From positions 1 to 27,211 of the forward strand of contig JAYMTA010000536.1 in the NCBI GenBank assembly GCA_036897625.1: a stretch of DNA of 27,211 nt, in the 5' to 3' direction. Position 1 is the stretch's first letter, and each line of letters begins with the position of its first letter. Shown here in pieces: positions 1 to 9,395 of the stretch. The notes under the pieces were generated by a model. The model saw only the letters and a list, made by a program, of their open reading frames with translations. It made no database searches and was not told the origin of the DNA. The position numbers were made by a program, and so were the translations under genes. This stretch comes from Pelargonium cotyledonis (taxonomy: Eukaryota; Streptophyta; Magnoliopsida; Geraniales; Geraniaceae).

Positions 1-335
1 AGTAATTAATTCCACTATTTATGTACTAGTTTTCTGTTTCAAAGTGCATGCAAGCATGTCTAATAGAGATGGTGATTTAGCCAAAAACAGTACTTGTGCA
101 TCTGTCACATATTGGTTGCGTATTTGCTCCACAAGCGAAAATTTGATCTTCTCTGAGAACATTCATACACGACAATATATAGTTTGCAAAAGAGGACTTT
201 TGACGGCTCTACAATTGTTATTCTTGATCATATTCCATAGCTCTTTATGATCGATTTACTTCGTCCAAATAAAAAAACTCCAAAGAACTGCATTTTTGTT
301 GCTGTGTCAAGTAATGTAATTCATCATATAAACAG
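1..335 (+). other. Intron of PEX12 (left edge)
   Basis: AT-rich sequence with no protein-like frame. It ends in a good 3' splice site (tcatatAAACAG) directly before the PEX12 RING exon. I read it as the 3' part of the preceding PEX12 intron; the donor is outside the window. Confidence 0.7.
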
Positions 336-670
336 GTAGCCAAAGAAGGGATTCCTCTGCCACCTGACAGAACGCTGTGCCCTTTGTGCTCTCAGAAACG
401 TGCAAATCCATCAGTAGTGACAGTCTCGGGATTTGTCTTCTGCTACGGCTGCATATTCAAATATGTATCTCAGGTTCAACTCTATACTGCTTTTCATAAT
501 GTTTGCATCTCATTTAAGGACCTTCATAGTTCGCGTTATTGTCTTACATACCCTATTTTGCTACTTACATACCCTATTTTGCTACGGTTTTTACCCAGTA
601 CAAGCGCTGCCCGACCACATTGATGCCTGCAAGTGTCGACCACATAAGAAGGCTCTTTCACGATGTCTAG
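336..670 (+). CDS. PEX12: Peroxin-12 (PEX12), C-terminal two exons, partial
   Basis: PEX12 is an integral peroxisomal membrane protein. With PEX2 and PEX10 it forms the RING ubiquitin-ligase and retrotranslocation complex that recycles the PTS1 receptor PEX5. Only the C-terminal RING part lies here. Exon 336-473 encodes 46 residues (starts VAKEGIPLPPD) after an 'aacag' acceptor and ends at a cag|gttcaa donor. Exon 599-670 encodes YKRCPTTLMPASVDH... and ends HDV-TAG. Joining them is in phase 0 and removes a 125-bp intron. The visible cysteines (CPLC, FCYGC, RCP) fit the incomplete RING of PEX12, which is known to bind one zinc; this spacing and the ANPSVVTVSGFVFCY block are very typical of plant PEX12. 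Bases 1-335 belong to the preceding intron, so the membrane-spanning N-terminal part lies outside the window. Identity is firm; the upstream exon structure cannot be seen. Confidence 0.93.
543..584 (+). repeat. Perfect 21-bp tandem duplication in the last PEX12 intron
   Basis: Two adjacent identical 21-bp copies (543-563 and 564-584), each beginning CTTACATACCC and ending TTTTGCTA. They lie 14 bp before the acceptor AG at 597-598, so the copied segment includes sequence in the usual branch-point and pyrimidine-tract zone. Confidence 0.95.
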
Positions 671-1245
671 CACTGATGCATGCTGCTGTACGGAGAATTC
701 AATGTTCACTTCGAACATGAGATGAATGTATGTAGAAACGCTTACGCTCTTTGAGTTGGTTGATTCTTTCGATAGGCTGTGTGATCCCTCGGGGCAGGAT
801 CGAAGCCACTATGATTAGGAACCAAGATATATAGTAGTTGATCCGGCACGATGGGATTTAGAACTAGATGCATGATAATGTTAGGAAATGAAAATGTACT
901 GAACTTGTGCAGAAGAAACCTATACATACATGTAATAGGTTAGCAAATGCAGTGCAATTGATAGTGATTGGCCGTTGCTGGTCTGTTTTAGAAATCTATT
1001 CTTGCCATTGCATAAATTGGTTGAATCCAATTGATATGTATCACTGTTTTCAAAATTGAATTAGAGACCACAAGCTGCATGAGTAGGAAGAGCGTTTGCT
1101 TTTGATCTCCGCTCAACACACTCATTGAGAGAGGTGAAAATTTTAACTATGAATAAATCTCGAACAAGGATTAGTTTTGGGTGTGGTAAAACGGGTTAAA
1201 TGTGTCAACTGAGAGTGTAGGGATTTTCTCAGAAACCTCGTTATA

Positions 1246-1272
1246 CAAAATAAATAAATAAATAAATAAAAA
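1246..1272. repeat. (AAAT)n microsatellite
   Basis: About six consecutive AAAT units, visible directly in the sequence. Confidence 0.9.
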
Positions 1273-2036
1273 TTTGAATTAGAGGGTTTAATCTTTTTTG
1301 TTAATAAATATGTTGTTGGTAAATGGTAGCTTTCCTCTTGTCACATTATAAATTTTTTGATCCTAAGCTGTGGGTCCCATCTATATCCTCGCAGGATTTG
1401 CGTCTTCATTTAGTTTTGAGCTAAGCTGTGGGTTACGTACGCTACAAGTATTAATGATAGTAATTTTTTTTGGACACAAAAAAAAAAATTATTACTTCAA
1501 ATTAGACGATAACAAAGAGAATGAAAATCTATCTAACTCGTGGGCCACTCGATTCGCAAACCAACCCAAAGAGAGAAACTGACATTAGCCACAATGGCTA
1601 AAACATTAAAATTAATTAAACCAAAAGCACTAGATTTCTCCCCATCAGCCTGAATAATCAAGTTGAAGGCAATGAAATCCTCTCCTCCAGTCTGAGAAGC
1701 ATAAACAACTGATAATGATTGCATGTGAAATTTAAGCCGACCAAGTGAAGTGTTTTGCCAATCGTCTCTCGTCACCATCGTGTATGTCATCTGATCCGAC
1801 ACCAAACTCGAACGCTGATCCGATGAGTCTAATCAAATCACCATCTTTTAAGCCACCTTCTCTTTTTCTGCAACCACCTTCTGCTGCCCTGCGCACACAC
1901 CAACCAAGAAAACTATTGCGAATCTATGCCGTACTAACAAAAAAATCTTAACAAAATCTAAACTTACTATCAGAGTAAGAGCTCGCTATCTAAACGAGAA
2001 AGAGTATTAATAATAGTAATTAGTACTACTTATTAA

Positions 2037-2054
2037 TTAACATAATTATGTTAA
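2037..2054. repeat. 18-bp perfect palindrome
   Basis: TTAACATAATTATGTTAA reads the same on both strands. A further half-copy (AACATAATTAA) follows directly. It could be the core of a decayed inverted-repeat element or simply AT-rich chance sequence. Confidence 0.8.
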
Positions 2055-2268
2055 AAACATAATTAATTTTTAGGCTTGTACTGGGTCCCACCACAACTCA
2101 AGATAAAACTCTATCTCGTTTACATGACCACGTGTCAACGGCTAACCAAAAGTCCAGACTGTTAAAATGTTTTTCTTTCTTGTCATTATTTCGAAAATTA
2201 AAATAATAGATTCAAATTGACTTAATTTTGAATATCAATTCGTTTATTTAAACAATATTTTTTTAATT

Positions 2269-2295
2269 ATGGAGCGCCTTTAAATAACGCTCCAT
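2269..2295. repeat. Short hairpin, 8-bp arms and 11-base loop
   Basis: ATGGAGCG is followed after 11 bases by its exact reverse complement CGCTCCAT. The stem is GC-richer than the AT-rich surroundings. No run of T follows closely and no gene is adjacent, so a terminator role is not supported. Confidence 0.75.
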
Positions 2296-2928
2296 CAATA
2301 TTAACTTTTATCTATCTTATTTTTGGCCAACTCCATCTCGTCATCTTAGATGAAGATACAACAACTCCGTGTAATGGATCTAAGCGCTACGCCTGCCATT
2401 AAGCTAATGGAGACTTCGCAAGCATACACATTCCGTTGTACGTGCATTATGAGTTGCTAGTTTATATAATTTTTTATATTCATTTGTTATAAAAGTTATA
2501 AATTTTCATTTTTAAGTTGTTATACAACAAATGCATGTATGACGATCCTTTTCACTCAAAAATTCACTTTACGCCCGTCTCAACAAGATAAGAACCCGTG
2601 ATATTTTTTTTATAGAGTTGTCATGACCACTCATCTTTTGATAGACTTTGAATAGCATATTAGGTGTGGAGAGGAGTTTAATATCATTTTTATGAATTAT
2701 ACATTGAAAATTGTGAAAATTGTTATCACTTAATATACAAGTTAAACCATTTACATATAAGCTTAAACTCTACGGTTGGAGCCATATTTGACAGATGATT
2801 AGAGCTATTTGGTAAATTTACGGATAAATTCAAAGAACAAATTAATTTTTTGCTTATTAAATTGTGTTGTTAATCTTAATCGTCACGGCATAAGAGAAGA
2901 AAGTGAGGTGAGGGGAGCTGTTCCAGTG

Positions 2929-2954
2929 GTGGGCCCCGGAGCTTGGTGGGCCCC
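2929..2954. promoter_or_regulatory. Paired TCP-type GTGGGCCCC motifs
   Basis: Two exact copies of GTGGGCCCC start at 2929 and 2946, 17 bp apart. The core matches the known consensus of plant TCP transcription factors (GTGGNCCC / GGNCCCAC). They lie about 250 bp before a pyrimidine-rich patch (near 3190-3235) that may mark the transcription start of the GT23-like gene. Motifs are seen; function is inferred. Confidence 0.5.
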
Positions 2955-3189
2955 ACTCACACTCTAGTCTCTTCTCTCCAGTTTGGTAGTAGCGACTGTA
3001 GATAAATAAATATTGATTCATCAGCGCACAAAAATCTAACAAAAAAAGGAATTTGATATGATTGGATGGCGACACTGAACAGATCATGTATATGTCAGTC
3101 CTGGAAAATGTCCGTTTGTTTCTCGAGAAACTGAAATCACAAAAGTCTGTGAAACTTGCCTGTATTGCATGTTGGGTCAGTCCCTCCAA

Positions 3190-3235
3190 TACCCATCTCT
3201 CTCTTTTCTCTTCTGCTTCTTCTTTTTTTATTTCC
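3190..3235 (+). promoter_or_regulatory. Pyrimidine patch, possible core promoter of the GT23-like gene
   Basis: A dense C/T run (CATCTCTCTCTTTTCTCTTC...), as is common around plant transcription starts (Y patch). It is followed by about 1 kb with no protein-like frame before the coding start at 4263. If it marks the start, the 5' leader is long and may contain an intron. Confidence 0.3.
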
Positions 3236-3848
3236 TAAAAATTGCATTTCCTTTTCAGTTTTGGTATTTATTTTGATGATTTAATTAATGTTTTCTTTCT
3301 CCTGGGTGTTTCCATTTATTCATTCCCTTTCTGAAAACTCTAATTTCAATGTCTCTTGTTATGTAAAAGAAATACACATTATAGTCACACTCATTTTTAA
3401 TTTCCATTTTCTCTTAGTATTTTGTGTGTTTTGTTTGTTCCTTGCATGGGTTTTGGTTTTCTTGTCCATCTGTTAATTGTATTGGGCTCTTCTTCAACTT
3501 TATCTCTCTACTTTTTTTGTTAATTTGTCATTTTTCCCTGATTAAAATGGATTCTAATTACCCTTATAATTTTTGTAGTTGAGTGGTGGACCACACCAGA
3601 GTTGTGAGGCTTTCTCAGAGGTGAAAATGGATGGCTGAGATTTACAATTTTGTGATTATGTTGCTTCTTTTGTGTGTTTGGAGATGAACCCATTTTCACA
3701 TTTTCAGTTTTGAAAATGATTTTTTTTATCACACAAATACCATTTGACAAAGTAACCCATTTGCAAGCATGAAAAGTTTGGTATGTATAAATGCGTGACT
3801 TTCATGTGATTGTAGGTACAAAATTAGCTGGTAGGCCTGTGATGACTG

Positions 3849-4300
3849 TGAGGCATTGAGGATAGAGTAAATAGCTGCTTAACTTGGTTTCTTATTGTTT
3901 GAATGTTGAGCAAAGCCTTGTTTGTTTGCTGAGAAAATGGAGTCCCTGAATCAGGTGAGTGTTGAGGAGAGAGTGTTTGATTTGGGTTATGTTGTTTGTG
4001 TTTTGAGCAAAGAGTTGTTTGTTTGCTGAGAAAATTTATTACCTGAAACAGAGAAGTCTAGAAAGAGTTGGCAGGTCTATATGAGGCATTGAGGAGAGAG
4101 TACATGCATAGTGTTTGAATTTTTGAGCAAAAAGCTGTTTGTTTCTTGAGAAAATGGAAGAGTTGGCAAGTTTGTGAAGCATTGAGGAGAGAGTAAATAG
4201 CCGGTTAATTTGGGTTCCACTTGGTTGAATATTGAGCAAAAAACTGTTTGTTTCCTGAGAAAATGGAGTCCTTGAATCAGAAGAGTCTAGAAAGAGTTGT
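3849..4300 (+). repeat. Degenerate tandem array (about four units) ending in the GT23 start codon
   Basis: Roughly 97-120-bp units recur with anchors TTGAGCAAA at 3906, 4003, 4123 and 4232. Each anchor is followed by TGTTTGTTT and TGAGAAAAT. Most units also carry GAGGCATTGAGGAGAGAGT upstream and AGTCTAGAAAGAGTTG downstream. Unit 1 repeats the coding start almost exactly (ATG at 3937, MESLNQ, then GTGAGT). Unit 2 has lost the ATG. Unit 3 has ATG followed by a different, short frame. Unit 4 contains the true start at 4263. This is a local tandem duplication of the leader and start region. Confidence 0.85.
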
Positions 4301-7300
4301 CTCACAGAGAGCTCTGCAAATGGGCAAATCATTTTCTTGCCAAATTTGTGTTGTGGGTTTGCTTTGTGGGGTTTGTCTTGCCACTTTGTTCCTGGCTGCT
4401 CTTACTTCGTTTGGGACTTTCGAGTTTGGAGGAATTTCGATTTCTGCTGTTTCAGTTGGCACTTCTTCATGGAGTTCTTCAAGTTCAGGTATCTCAAGTC
4501 TCTGTTTAAATATTGCTTAATCTCTTGAATGTGTATATGAAATATTGTGCTGATTTTGTGTTGGGTTGATCTAGATTTTTATCATATCCGAGTTCGTAAA
4601 ATGGAGAGTTAATAGGTAGTACTACTAACTAGTACATGTTTCCTTTTCATGTTTTCTGAATCAAAAGGAACTTGAACGACCATAAATTTCAATTTTGAGG
4701 TGTTTCATAAAAAAAATTATGATTCTTGTTGGCTTCAACATAAGATGGAGTGACATTTTTGGTCAATGATGAATATTGCAAATGAGAATGATGAAGAGGT
4801 GTAGTTGAAGCAACTTAAAAGAAAAATGACTTCTTGAACACATTTGGAATGTTCTTCTCGAATCCAATAAGTTGAGTGAGCTTAATCGTTGGTTAATATA
4901 GTTTAATTAGTCCACGGGTTTGCTTCTGCGAGGTATTAGTAGCCAGTGGCCCTACTTACTGAGATTGCTAAATATAATTAATTGAAGAAAATGATTTTTG
5001 TGTTCTCTTCAAGTTTTTATATATAATAAAAAATAATTAGTAGTGAATTATTGTTACTTGTAATGATTAGTGTTCACTCTTCGCTTGACACTAAATGATA
5101 ATACAAAATAATTAGCTTTCGGTCTTTTCTGGTAACTAAATGATATCATTTCCTTATGATAATTATAATTTTTCTTTTGCCTGTTTCAAATTATAGATAT
5201 GAATACAGATGATGATTCTAGAACGAAGGAAAGAGTAAGTAATATGCTGGAAAATGAAGTAATGATTGATGATGAGAGAGTCTCTTCACTTTATGCATCT
5301 TGGAGTGCATTATTGACTGAATCAAAAGATGCAGACCTGAAGTTCTTGCAAGGGTTTGGGCGTGGCAAATCAGATGTGCCACGTGCTCCTCATTTGGAGT
5401 ACTGCAAGTTGATGGCGCAAGTAAACGAGCGCCTTGATAAGCATGCTAAGAATGATAGCTTCCCTCCTTGGACCGGATGGAAGGGACTATTAGATACATA
5501 TCCGGCATCTGCTAGCAACGAGCAACTGAGATATTTTAGGCATAGAGCTATTTCAGAAGGTGCTCATCCTCCCTGGGTATGTCTCTATGATACGATCCAA
5601 GAATATGTTACCGTCCAATATTAACTAGGGAATTATTACTCAACTAAATGTACTTAGGGCCGCTCATTTTACGAGACTCCCCTAGTCATGGGGTCTAGGG
5701 AAGGTCATATTTATATACTCATTACCGTAACTTTTGTAGGGAGGTTGTTTCCCTGGCTGGACCTTGACCTCAAGGTCACAAGGAAGTACCTTACCATTTC
5801 TTCAAGACTCACTTTCACTCGCATAATGCAATAATGCATAATAAAAAATGTCGTTTTTTGCGACTAGTGACCTTGTATTCACTGCTTTTTTGGAGTTACT
5901 GTAATCAATATGAGCTTTTGAAGAGAAATGAGATAACTGTGATTGCCATCTAGGCAGGAAGAAGAGATCATGTGAGTGTATTTTAATCAAGATATGTTAA
6001 GTCTCACTTGACATAGATAATTATGGTTATTCTCTTGCTAATTAAATGATTTCTTGGAACTTCTATTTAATGATTCTCCTTCCTTGACCCTCTATAGCCT
6101 AATTGAAACTTAAATCATCTCCTACGTGTTACATAATTTTTGTGCTATTATGAGTTTTTTCTCAACCTATTGAAGTTGAATTTTATTATCAATTTCTGAA
6201 TGATCAGCTAATGAAATAGCTCATTGAAATTCAAAACCAGTTAAACTAAAAGCTGAAAGGTTCGTCGAGAATGGTCCATTTCTTAGTAAGGTAATTAGTG
6301 TAAAGTATCATAAACTATTTAATTATTGGGAACACTTCAATACTATGTTACTATTGGGAGCACTTTAATAACTTCTTTCCTTAAAAATGATGTCCTGTTG
6401 GATATGCTTTTATTCATTAGTCTTCTAATAATGATAAGAGCCTGGCAGATTGTGGGATCAGATGAAGAAAACTATCCTTTGACTCGGAAAGTCCAACGGG
6501 ACATTTGGATTCATCAGCACCCATTGAACTGCAGTGATCCTGATGTTAGATTTCTCGTCGCTGACTGGGAGAGACTGCCTGGATTCGGCATTGGAGCACA
6601 GCTTGCTGGAATGTGCGGACTTCTTGCCATTGCAATAAAGGAAAAAAGAGTGCTCGTAACCAACTACTTTAATCGCGCTGACCATGATGGTTGTACAGGT
6701 ATACACAAATCCCCTGAAGTACAATACTTATCGTAAACATTATCTTACATTCTTCCAAGTTGAGGCCTATATATGACTATTAGTTTATTCATAAGATTCA
6801 GAAGTTAGAGCTTTCAATTCAACAGAAGAAACATCTTACTCGGATTTATATGTGTTACTGCAAAATCCTTATGAATCTTTTCATTCTATACTGTTTCATG
6901 CAGGTCCATCTCGTTCTAGCTGGTCTTGCTACTTCCTACCGGATACATCCCAAGAATGTCGCGGCCGTGCGTTCGAGCTAATGGGTAGTAAAGAAGCGTG
7001 GGAAAAAGGAATTATAACAGGAAAGGAGAACTACACTTCAAAAGCTATATGGGCTGGACAGACACCAAGGCGAGATATTTCATATTCAATCTTAACCATT
7101 TAGTATAACTGACACTTCCAAGTAATTACCGTTTCTTATGTCACTAATAACAAGTTCTTTAATACAGAGTTTGGGGTGATCCTTGGAATTATTTGCAACC
7201 AACGACAGAAATTAATGGAAGTCTGCTTGCTTCTCATCGCAAAATGGACCGAAGGTGGTGGAGAGCTCAGGTATAGCTTAAAACTATTGAGAAAGAAGAG

Positions 7301-9395
7301 AACTGTGAATGTTTTGTGCTTGTGAGAATGTAACGTGTCTTATCTTGTGAAGTCCTGAACCTTTGCACCAACGAATCTTCTTCCTTTTCTCTTAGGTTCC
7401 AAATAATTCATAAGTAAATCGAGTCTTGTTATTAAAACTCAGATCATGAAAAGATATGAATGGTAGTCTTTATGATTGCTGTATAGTTCATAATTTGATA
7501 TGATTATGATTTGGTTTACGCTATTGCACCAGGCAGTTCGCTATTTAATGAGATTCCGAACTGAATACACGTGTGGTTTATTGAATGTTGCTCGCCATGC
7601 TTCATTTGGGAAGCAAGCAGCCAAAATGGTCCTCACAAGTTTTTCTGAAGAATGGCCAAAGGTTTGTCAATCTCGCCCTCTTCTCGGTTTTCCTAATCAG
7701 TCGATGGAGAATCTTCTCTTCTTGTGTTACAAACACAAATCTACTCGGATTTCTTCAAATTTGATGTTAAAATCTCATTTTCTGAGATATTAAACTGCAT
7801 TTACTAGTACAAAATTACACGACACGCCAAACAGAATCCATGTGTATATATATTATCTACAATACATTCCTCTCATTATGTATGTAGCTTCTTTAATAGA
7901 TGAGACAGTGTTTAGGAGCTCTTGCAAGCCTATTGATTCTTCACAATCGTATCTTATGACATCACTTTGGAGATATATTGTTTCAATATTGCAAATATGG
8001 TTAGATTTGTGAACTCGCTCACTCATTAAATGTGCTCTTTCATTTCTACTCGAGATTGATTGTAGTAATCTTCTGAACTTACTATACTTCATGAACTGGC
8101 TTGTTGCAGGAAGTTATTAGGTACAAGGAAAGATCTGATATGGAACAATTTGTTTGGTCGAATCACAAGCCATGGATACCTAGGCCATTGCTGAGCATGC
8201 ATGTGAGAATGGGAGACAAGGCATGTGAAATGAAGGTGGTTGAGTTTGAAGAGTACATGCATCTTGCCAACCGCATTAGGATGCGTTTTCCTCACCTCAA
8301 CAGCATTTGGCTCTCCACCGAAATGCAGGTATGTCTATGACGGTGTTTCTTTTTTCTTTTCTTTTTTACCTTTTGTACCTAATTCTATTATTGACAATGA
8401 CAGTCAGGTAATTTCTCAAACAGTATTGGGTTTCAATACTTTTATTCTTCTGCAAAACCCTGTTAGACCTATTGTTGCACTTATTAATTTCTGATAACTG
8501 AATCTCTCCCCTTTTCTTATGGAGTTAGTAACTCTCCTAAGCAGCATATACTCAAACCACCTTAAGCCCGATTTGGTGGAGTGATTGGGAATTGAGGACT
8601 GAGAATAATTCATTTTTATTCCATTCCCTTGTTTCTCAGGGCAAAATCTCTTTTTTGTCTCCATTCCCTTTCCTCGTTCACTAGGTGGGTTTAGAGTGGA
8701 TTCTGTAATCCCGCCCCGATTCATGTTTGGGGATCGAATTCTCTATTCCCTTTAGGACCCTTTATATTATAATTATTGACTTTTTTTCTCTAAACGAGCT
8801 CATTCTTTTTAAGAGAGAAAGGAGTCTCAACCAGTCTATTAATGGCTGACACTCAATCAAGACACAAAGAAAATGGACCCACAAATTCATTGGGGCAGGT
8901 ATAGGTCCTAGATGAGTCTCAACCATTAATTCTATGATAGAGATTTTTGTTTCTTTTTTGGTAAAAGAGTAAGAAGACTCGGCCATTCTATTAATGGATG
9001 AGAGAAATTGGACCAAGCCCACAATTATAGAAGCATGTCTTTATTTCCGTGCATTTTTTTTTTTGTTTCCTTCCATTTTATTTGTGTTTTAACTTCCCGA
9101 CCTAACCTGAATTCAGGAAGTCATCGACAAGACCAAAATGTACCCTCATTGGAACTTCTACTACACGAACGTGACACGCCAAGTCGGGAACGTGACAATG
9201 GCGACGTACGAGGCCAGTCTCGGGAGAGAAACCAGCACGAACTACCCGCTTGTGAATTTCCTGATGGCAACTGAATCAGACTTTTTCATAGGGGCATTGG
9301 GCTCGACCTGGTGTTTTCTGATAGATGGGATGAGGAATACGGGTGGGAAAGTAATGGCAGGATACTTGAGCGTCAACAAAGATCGATTCTGGTAG
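4263..9395 (+). CDS. FUT8/GT23-like fucosyltransferase, type II membrane protein, 8 exons
   Basis: Coding exons: 4263-4488, 5197-5576, 6449-6698, 6904-7069, 7168-7270, 7533-7661, 8110-8328 and 9117-9395. They join in frame to 583 residues, near the ~575 of animal FUT8. Residues ~28-47 (ICVVGLLCGVCLATLFLAAL) form one hydrophobic anchor near the N-terminus, as in Golgi type II glycosyltransferases. A stem and then a catalytic region follow: GFGIGAQL (247-254), the nucleotide-sugar-site-like HVRMGDK (449-455) followed by EEYM, and DFFIGALGSTWC near the C-terminus. These parallel FUT8 core blocks in the same order. The FUT8 C-terminal SH3 domain is absent; the protein ends DRFW. Glycosylation sequons lie at N229, N328, N357, N509 and N516. 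Intron 4 appears to be GC-AG. The start is the first ATG in frame with the anchor. Family is fairly sure; donor, acceptor and linkage are inference. Confidence 0.82.
5656..5815 (-). mobile_element. tRNA-derived SINE, Au-like, in intron 2 of the GT23 gene
   Basis: On the minus strand the block reads GAGTCTTGAAGAAATGGTAA, then TTGTGACCTTGAGGTCAAGG (B-box-like), GAAACAACCTCCC, and later GACCTTCCCTAGACCCC. From memory of the family, this order (tRNA-like head, 'ggtcac..ggttcgagtc', 'gaaacagcctct', 'gacccttc') matches the plant Au SINE. It is diverged, lies antisense to the host gene, and I could not find clear target-site duplications, so the ends are approximate. Confidence 0.6.
8560..8762. mobile_element. 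MITE-like insertion in intron 7 of the GT23 gene (tentative)
   Basis: A GC-richer block inside an AT-rich intron, starting near AAGCCCGATTTGGTGG and ending near CTATTCCCTTTAGGACCC. Internally it repeats ATTCCATTCCC / TCCATTCCC, and GGGAATTGAG is loosely inverted against CTCTATTCCC. The style resembles small plant MITEs, but no clean inverted termini or target duplication are visible. Confidence 0.3.
8819..9031. repeat. Degenerate direct repeat in intron 7
   Basis: The block around 8835-8885 (CTATTAATGGCTGA...AAATGGACCCACAA) recurs in diverged form around 8986-9022 (CTATTAATGGATGA...AATTGGACCAAGCCCACAA), each preceded by a GAGTCTC/GACTCGG-like lead. It adds to the 788-bp length of this intron. 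Origin unclear. Confidence 0.5.

Larger units (their letters stand above)
671..2928. other. Intergenic: PEX12 3' flank and AT-rich spacer
   Basis: The first few hundred bases should include the PEX12 3' UTR, but I cannot fix a polyadenylation site; a GAATAAATC near 1151 is one candidate. The rest is AT-rich with only chance-length open frames and no recognisable protein. It contains an (AAAT)n run, a CACGTGTC G-box/ABRE-like site at 2129-2136, an 18-bp palindrome and a small hairpin. Confidence 0.6.

Noticed and set aside
2857-3189. 110-codon minus-strand open frame
   Set aside because: No motif or family resemblance, intergenic position, and length reachable by chance. It overlaps the TCP motif region, which better explains the GC-rich part.
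4248-4262. Upstream in-frame TTG as an alternative start of the GT23-like protein
   Set aside because: Plant nuclear genes rarely start at TTG, and the ATG at 4263 follows directly in the same frame.
6326-6448. N-terminal part of the open frame preceding GT23 exon 3 as coding
   Set aside because: It is intron 2 sequence before the CCTGGCAG acceptor at 6448. The protein joins cleanly from PPW (exon 2) to IVGSDEENYPL (exon 3).
4263-9395. Protein O-fucosyltransferase (GT65/GT68/GT106) identity
   Set aside because: The HVRMGDK...EEYM block and the order of blocks fit FUT8/GT23 better. I keep some doubt and list the decisive profile search among the findings.
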